A stretch of 15,234 nucleotides of DNA from CAYVZU01 sp964455935 (lineage in GTDB: Bacteria; Fibrobacterota; CAYVZU01): contig CAYVZU010000096.1 in assembly GCA_964455935.1 (NCBI GenBank), positions 1 to 15,234 on the forward strand, written 5' to 3'. The notes under the pieces are model-generated. The model made no database searches and was not told the DNA's origin. It saw only the letters and a list, made by a program, of their open reading frames with translations. The number at the start of each line of letters is the position of its first letter. Position 1 is the first letter of the stretch. This document shows positions 12,405 through 15,234 of the stretch, one piece after another. The translations under genes were made by a program, and so were the position numbers.

Positions 12405-12437
12405 GGAATGGTACGCAGAGGCACTGCGTACCATTCC
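12405..12437. repeat. Perfect 14-bp inverted repeat after the RHH antitoxin gene
   Basis: GGAATGGTACGCAG and CTGCGTACCATTCC flank the loop AGGCA. It begins 7 bp beyond the antitoxin stop codon (12445). For the minus-strand operon it could act as a 3' hairpin or terminator, but the trailing bases (GGCATTAAATA on that strand) are a poor U-run. Confidence 0.75.
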
Positions 12438-12444
12438 ATTTAAG

Positions 12445-12723
12445 TTATGCGGCTTTCTTCTCGATCAGGCGGCCATTTACGTATTTATGCAGAACGCTCG
12501 ACATCAATGTCTGGTACGGCAGGCCTTCTTCGGCTGCTTTCACTTGAAGGTCATCTAAATCTTTGCTGGAAATGCGAATATTGACTCGCTTGTTCTTCAT
12601 TAGGGTATTCTTTGCAGCGCGTCGCAACCGAGCGATTTCTTTTGCCCGATCCTTCGAGACGCGAACCTTTCCCCTTTGGTAGGCTTCAAGCATTTCCTGT
12701 TCTTCTTTGTCAAGTTTGCGCAT
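12445..12723 (-). CDS. CopG/RHH-type antitoxin of the BrnT-like toxin
   Basis: The ATG at 12723 is preferred: AAGGAG lies eight bases upstream. A GTG at 12732 would add three residues. The 92-residue product has a charged N-terminal half (KEEQEMLEAYQRG, VSKDRAKEIARL) that should bind the toxin. It is followed by the ribbon-helix-helix domain: strand KRVNIRISSKDLDDLQ, then KAAEEGLPYQTLMSSVLHKY. The order is reversed relative to YefM-type pairs: the toxin gene is upstream and overlaps by 14 bp. RHH antitoxins of this group repress their own operon as DNA-binding dimers. It is related at the N-terminus to the truncated frame at 9781-9921. A 14-bp inverted repeat lies just past the stop. Confidence 0.9.
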   Translation of the reverse strand: MRKLDKEEQEMLEAYQRGKVRVSKDRAKEIARLRRAAKNTLMKNKRVNIRISSKDLDDLQVKAAEEGLPYQTLMSSVLHKYVNGRLIEKKAA

Positions 12724-13003
12724 TTGGATCACTCCTTAGATAGCCTTTGGTATACTTTCGGCTTGGAACTATCGTTTTGAGAAAAAGAATGTCTTTCTCT
12801 TCCTCAACGTATGGAACGAGATAAACATAGTTATCATGTTCAACGATGAATATTTTCTGTCCCGGGTATCGCGTCTGATTCGGATGATCGACCACTTCCA
12901 ATACTGCACCCGAGTGGATTCGCACCGCAATCTCATCAAAGCCGACGCCCCGCTCACGTTTTAACCATTCATTCTTATCCGCATTCCACTTTAATAAGAG
13001 CAT
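12710..13003 (-). CDS. BrnT-like toxin
   Basis: The 97-residue protein begins LLLKWNADKNEWLKRERGVGFDEIAV (split here as the LKWNADKNEW strand-helix and the RGVGFDEIA turn), the opening typical of BrnT-like RNases of the RelE superfamily. It continues with an HPNQTRYPGQKIFIVEHDNY strand pair, YLVPYVEEE, and a C-terminal FLKTIVPSRKYTKGYL in place of the usual SARKAT-E--Y motif. Compared with canonical BrnT, the middle resembles the variant found with CopG antitoxins. Family knowledge implies ribosome-independent RNase activity, which is unproven here. No ribosome binding site is present, but a -35/-10 pair ends six bases before the ATG, so translation may start on a leaderless mRNA. The downstream antitoxin overlaps by 14 bp. 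Confidence 0.85.
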   Translation of the reverse strand: MLLLKWNADKNEWLKRERGVGFDEIAVRIHSGAVLEVVDHPNQTRYPGQKIFIVEHDNYVYLVPYVEEEKDILFLKTIVPSRKYTKGYLRSDPNAQT

Positions 13004-13009
13004 ATGATG

Positions 13010-13038
13010 AATATACTACAGCGTGTGCCTAATGGCAA
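13010..13038 (-). promoter_or_regulatory. Candidate promoter of the BrnT-like/RHH operon (leaderless)
   Basis: On the minus strand TTGCCA (13033-13038) and TATATT (13010-13015) are exactly 17 bp apart. Only six bases separate the -10 box from the ATG at 13003, so the transcript would start at or next to the start codon. The small palindrome TGCC-TAAT-GGCA (13026-13037) overlaps the -35 box. Confidence 0.5.
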
Positions 13039-13132
13039 CAGGCAATGAGACGGAATAGTTTGACTTTCTGTGCCGCCGAACGGTGTAAATAACGGGAGCG
13101 GTGGGTGGCCCTTCCCTTTTTTGCTTGTGTGG

Positions 13133-13150
13133 CCCGAGGCTTGCCTCGGG
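13133..13150. repeat. Short palindrome CCCGAGGC-TT-GCCTCGGG
   Basis: Perfect 8-bp arms in the gap between the BrnT-like operon and duplication copy B. The preceding GTGTGGCCCGAGG (13127-13139) is the inverse of 10041-10053, linking this spot to the stem-loop cluster near 10 kb. Confidence 0.6.
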
Positions 13151-13395
13151 TCTCTCCTGAGTTCTTGTCCTTCGGACCGCAGGCACCACGACTATGCCCG
13201 ATAGTTACGCTTGGGAGTAACCCGCAACCCTTCGGCCACACCAAAGAATCGCGCGAGTTACACCTCCACCCGCCCGGCCCAGCTCAGGTAGTGGCGAGGT
13301 GCCAAAGGGCGGGGACGCTTATTTCTATCTCAGCAATGTCCACGGCTGCCGCAAGCCGGACGGCGCAGGTCATCCTACAACGACTGGTTGGACCT

Positions 13396-13662
13396 TCATT
13401 TGTAGTGCGTCCACATCCGGAGTATCTTCACTGTGCGTTCCTTTTCGAGTACCTGATAAATGAGACGGTGTTGGATGTTAATGCGGCGAGAGTATGCGCC
13501 TTGCAGGTCACCCAAAAGGCGTTCGTACGGGGGCGGGTTCTGAAAGGGGCTTGTTCCCAGAACGGCAAGAAGTCTTTCCGTTTTAAGGCGTAATCCGCTG
13601 CGCGCAACCTTCTTGGCATCCTTTTGGGCTGCCACGGTATAGACGATCTTCCATTTCACCAT
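13396..13662 (-). CDS. YoeB/Txe-family toxin, copy B
   Basis: This is 88 residues from the ATG at 13662, using the same start logic as copy A (GAAGG upstream, overlap with the antitoxin stop). The protein equals copy A except for the last residue, Lys instead of Glu, caused by one base change at 13401. The putative catalytic residues Glu47, Arg66, His86 and Tyr87 are all kept, so there is no sign of decay. With its own identical antitoxin and promoter this copy should be functional if copy A is. The changed residue directly follows the catalytic His-Tyr pair, so a small effect on activity is conceivable but speculative. Confidence 0.9.
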   Translation of the reverse strand: MVKWKIVYTVAAQKDAKKVARSGLRLKTERLLAVLGTSPFQNPPPYERLLGDLQGAYSRRINIQHRLIYQVLEKERTVKILRMWTHYK

Positions 13663-13898
13663 TTCAATGCCTTCGCGCATTTCGAAATGGGCGCCCTAAG
13701 CCCTTCCTGAATTGATTTCCGCATTCCAGGAATTGATAGCAGATATAGGGTTTCTTTAATAGCGCTCCAGTCTTCTTCCGAAACGACGACGGCGCCCCCC
13801 CGCTTTCCCACGATGTGAATTTCGTCATGGGTGGTATTGGCGTCATCGACGATCTGGTACAGTTTCTTTCGGGCTTGGGTCACGGTTAATGTAGTCAT
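13656..13898 (-). CDS. YefM/Phd-family antitoxin, copy B
   Basis: The 80-residue protein starts at the ATG at 13898 behind AGGAGG and is identical in protein sequence to copy A; I see no nucleotide difference inside the gene. The frame can be extended upstream to 13985 but only through sequence that is the promoter in both copies, so the longer version is rejected. It overlaps the toxin gene by 7 bp. The two identical antitoxins would be interchangeable, so loss of one locus should not expose the cell to its toxin while the other remains. Confidence 0.9.
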   Translation of the reverse strand: MTTLTVTQARKKLYQIVDDANTTHDEIHIVGKRGGAVVVSEEDWSAIKETLYLLSIPGMRKSIQEGLRAPISKCAKALKW

Positions 13899-13917
13899 GT
13901 CATCACCTCCTGCTATT

Positions 13918-13946
13918 AATGTACGTAATCGCGTACGCATAGGCAA
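13918..13946 (-). promoter_or_regulatory. Promoter-operator of YefM-YoeB copy B
   Basis: TTGCCT (13941-13946) and TACATT (13918-13923) lie 17 bp apart on the minus strand, with the GTACG-N6-CGTAC palindrome (13921-13936) in the spacer. Same bases as in copy A. Confidence 0.6.
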
Positions 13947-14148
13947 GTCCCCCGCCCTCTTTTGTAAAGGCCCAACTACGGGCAAACAACCGCCCGCGTA
14001 GTGGGCGGCATTGATTAGTCCCGTCCCGGAGCTGTCGGGCTGGGCGTGTTGTGCAGTGTGGCCCCCGGTGTGTAACGCCTCAAGTTCGCCTCGCTGTGGC
14101 TGGAATGCGAGGTCCTACTTGCTCGAAATCGTCTCGATGTTCCCGTCG

Positions 14149-15135
14149 CTAGGGACGGAGGGATGCAAGTATATTAGCATAGCGTCTTTCCCTTGCCAGT
14201 TCCTGGCCACGGTGTATGCAAATAGAAGCGGGAGGGCCTTGCATGCCCAGGTATCGCCCAATTTCCACTACCGGGAAACCGTATTCTTTCCGGCAAAGAT
14301 AGGCAAACACTTTCCTTAGCTCCGAAGCCGCTGTCCCCCAGGTCCGCTGCCGCAGAGCCAGCTCACTTATTCCAGCCAAGTGCGAATATTTTCTGCCAAG
14401 CGCCTCTATTGTAACACCCTCCGCCCGGTACCGCGCCAATTTAATCCGATGCGTCTTGTCTGCAGCCAGAGCCTGTTTCACAAGCTCAGGATCCCCAATT
14501 ACCCAGCAACCTGGATTATGAGTATGCTCCCTGCCGTCATTGCTCATACGTATTGTTCTAATTAGATCATAATCAGCCTGCTCGATACCTGCGGCCATGT
14601 ATTCCAGATACTCCCGGCGGGCCCCCACCTTGTTCTGCCCAAATCGCCTCAGAACAACCCACGAATCCATGAATTCGCATTCGCGCCTGCCCAAAAGGAC
14701 GGTGTGGCTGCTCCAACGGTAGTGAGCCAGTTCGGCCAGGTTCTTGCAGATTCCAGCTCGCAAGGGATTACCGTGGATGTAGCGGATGATAACCCGAATA
14801 TAGAACTGGTCTTGCGTGGCAATTGACTTATACCGATCCTGGAACAAATAACCGCGGCGATTATGCTTTCGTGCATAGTATTGCGCATAGCGCGAGTTCA
14901 GTGGCCGCATCAGTTCCGAAAGTGGCCGGTTACCGGTTTGGATCAGCAGGTGGTAGTGGTTTGACATCAAAGTCCAGGCATAGCAGGCACAGCCGCTCTT
15001 GGAAAGATATTCCTCCAGAAACGACAGAAATCGTACCCGATCTTCATCATCGCCGAAAATTGCGCGCCCCTCAATGCCGCGGGCCATGATATGGTAGAAA
15101 CAGCCGGGTACAAGCAAGCGGGCTTTTCGTGACAT
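14149..15135 (-). CDS. REP-associated tyrosine transposase (RAYT, Y1/HUH family)
   Basis: The 328-residue protein opens with the family pattern MSRKARLLVPGCFYHIMARG. The HUH metal-binding motif is NHYHLL (His60, His62). The candidate catalytic tyrosine is Tyr119 in RYIHGNPLRAG. The N-terminal 150 residues are the Y1 single-strand DNA transposase domain. The C-terminal part (about 215-328) has a helical, DnaA-C-like region (RKVFAYLCRKEYGFPVVEIGRYLG in two parts: RKVFAYLCRKEYG and FPVVEIGRYLG), typical of the longer RAYT members. Relatives cut and join single-stranded DNA at REP hairpins. The frame is uninterrupted. The ribosome binding site is poor (CTGGAAC). The last nine codons (ending ANILASLRP) are encoded within the left inverted repeat of the element, and the stop codon falls directly outside it. 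Confidence 0.92.
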   Translation of the reverse strand: MSRKARLLVPGCFYHIMARGIEGRAIFGDDEDRVRFLSFLEEYLSKSGCACYAWTLMSNHYHLLIQTGNRPLSELMRPLNSRYAQYYARKHNRRGYLFQDRYKSIATQDQFYIRVIIRYIHGNPLRAGICKNLAELAHYRWSSHTVLLGRRECEFMDSWVVLRRFGQNKVGARREYLEYMAAGIEQADYDLIRTIRMSNDGREHTHNPGCWVIGDPELVKQALAADKTHRIKLARYRAEGVTIEALGRKYSHLAGISELALRQRTWGTAASELRKVFAYLCRKEYGFPVVEIGRYLGMQGPPASICIHRGQELARERRYANILASLRP

Positions 15136-15188
15136 AGTTCCAGAGAAATCGTCCTATTGAATGCAATATACTTTAGTCCCTCCGTCCC
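14152..15188 (-). mobile_element. RAYT element bounded by 24-bp inverted repeats
   Basis: The left repeat (14152-14175) reads GGGACGGAGGGA, TGC, AAGTATATT. The right repeat (15165-15188, read on the minus strand) reads GGGACGGAGGGA, CTA, AAGTATATT. They match at 21 of 24 positions, differing only in the central triplet. The enclosed 1037 bp hold just the transposase. HUH transposases of the IS200 type normally lack terminal inverted repeats, so these may be paired REP sites. No flanking target duplication is evident. Confidence 0.75.
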
Positions 15189-15195
15189 CTATACA

Positions 15196-15234
15196 CGCAA
15201 CGATTGAGAAGGCGTGTGAATCCGGAAAGAGTAG
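15196..15234 (+). repeat. 39-bp exact direct repeat, copy 2 (runs to the window edge)
   Basis: Identical to 11973-12011. It starts seven bases outside the right inverted repeat of the RAYT element and is cut by the end of the window, so its full length is unknown. Confidence 0.9.

Larger units (their letters stand above)
11706..12444. other. Gene-poor stretch of repeats between TA modules
   Basis: No frame in these 739 bp resembles a protein. The content is a 39-bp exact repeat (11973-12011), hairpins at 12093-12112, 12134-12153 and 12405-12437, and a 15-bp direct repeat (12110-12124, 12209-12223). CTCCGTCCC (11924-11932) equals part of the right inverted repeat of the transposase element, and a GGACG/GGGGG-rich stretch near 11830-11850 is faintly like its outer end. 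The region looks like decayed mobile DNA. Confidence 0.5.
13161..14016. repeat. Direct repeat copy B carrying YefM-YoeB
   Basis: This is the second copy of the segment at 10916-11705. The parts 13161-13265 and 13351-14016 align to copy A. Between them (about 13277-13350) is filler that copy A lacks. The TA portion is almost unchanged while the 5' non-coding flank is clearly more diverged. Beyond 14016 the two copies share nothing obvious. No gene is seen in 13004-13395. Confidence 0.9.

Noticed and set aside
9781..14016. Integron-like cassette array, because small TA genes are separated by palindromes
   Set aside because: No integrase is present, gene spacers lack paired GTTRRRY and RYYYAAC ends at attC-like distance, and the spacer hairpins differ from one another.
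1..15234. tRNA, rRNA or CRISPR arrays
   Set aside because: No cloverleaf-like sequence, rRNA core motif or regularly spaced short repeat was recognised on either strand by eye.

Overview
The window looks like a contig from an uncultured Gram-negative bacterium of moderately high GC. The evidence for Gram-negative is two lipobox lipoproteins and a secreted beta-propeller enzyme. No gene fixes the phylum, so none is named. A conserved housekeeping half (1 to about 7.8 kb) is followed by an accessory half (about 7.8 to 15.2 kb) made of an orphan ATPase, toxin-antitoxin (TA) modules, repeats and a transposase.

Housekeeping half. The window opens inside the C-terminal dimerisation domain of a dihydrolipoamide dehydrogenase-type flavoprotein, translationally coupled to a plant-type glutaminyl-peptide cyclotransferase. 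Two tandem MORN-repeat lipoproteins follow on the minus strand. Divergent from them is a fatty-acid/anaplerotic cluster: accD, a small ParB-domain gene, accA, a palindromic CACGGAG-type repeat, and a 653-residue protein. That protein joins a pyruvate/oxaloacetate carboxyltransferase domain to a complete AccB-like module (AccB-type N-terminal segment, Pro/Ala/Lys linker, biotinyl domain). A strong intrinsic terminator closes the cluster. No accC and no separate accB are visible. The fused biotin carrier could therefore serve both the acetyl-CoA carboxyltransferase (AccA/AccD) and its own carboxyltransferase domain; this is an inference.

Accessory half. A DUF4143-type AAA ATPase is preceded by a 40-bp palindrome. 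After it, every convincing gene is on the minus strand: an unknown 94-residue protein behind what looks like the stump of a CopG/RHH antitoxin; a Phd/YefM-ParE pair; a YefM-YoeB pair; a BrnT-like/RHH pair; a second YefM-YoeB pair almost identical to the first; and a REP-associated tyrosine transposase framed by 24-bp inverted repeats. The two YefM-YoeB copies belong to a direct duplication 2.3 kb apart (10916-11705 and 13161-14016). Its TA portion is nearly identical, while its non-coding flank has diverged and gained indels. A 39-bp exact repeat (11973-12011 and 15196-15234), several hairpins and a 15-bp direct repeat mark the gene-poor stretches as mobile-element debris.

Regulation. Sigma70-like promoters can be proposed for the TA operons, with small palindromes in the -35/-10 spacer, as expected for TA autoregulation. 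The ATPase and the BrnT-like toxin have no ribosome binding site and a -10 box only 6 to 9 nt before the start codon, so both may be read from leaderless transcripts.
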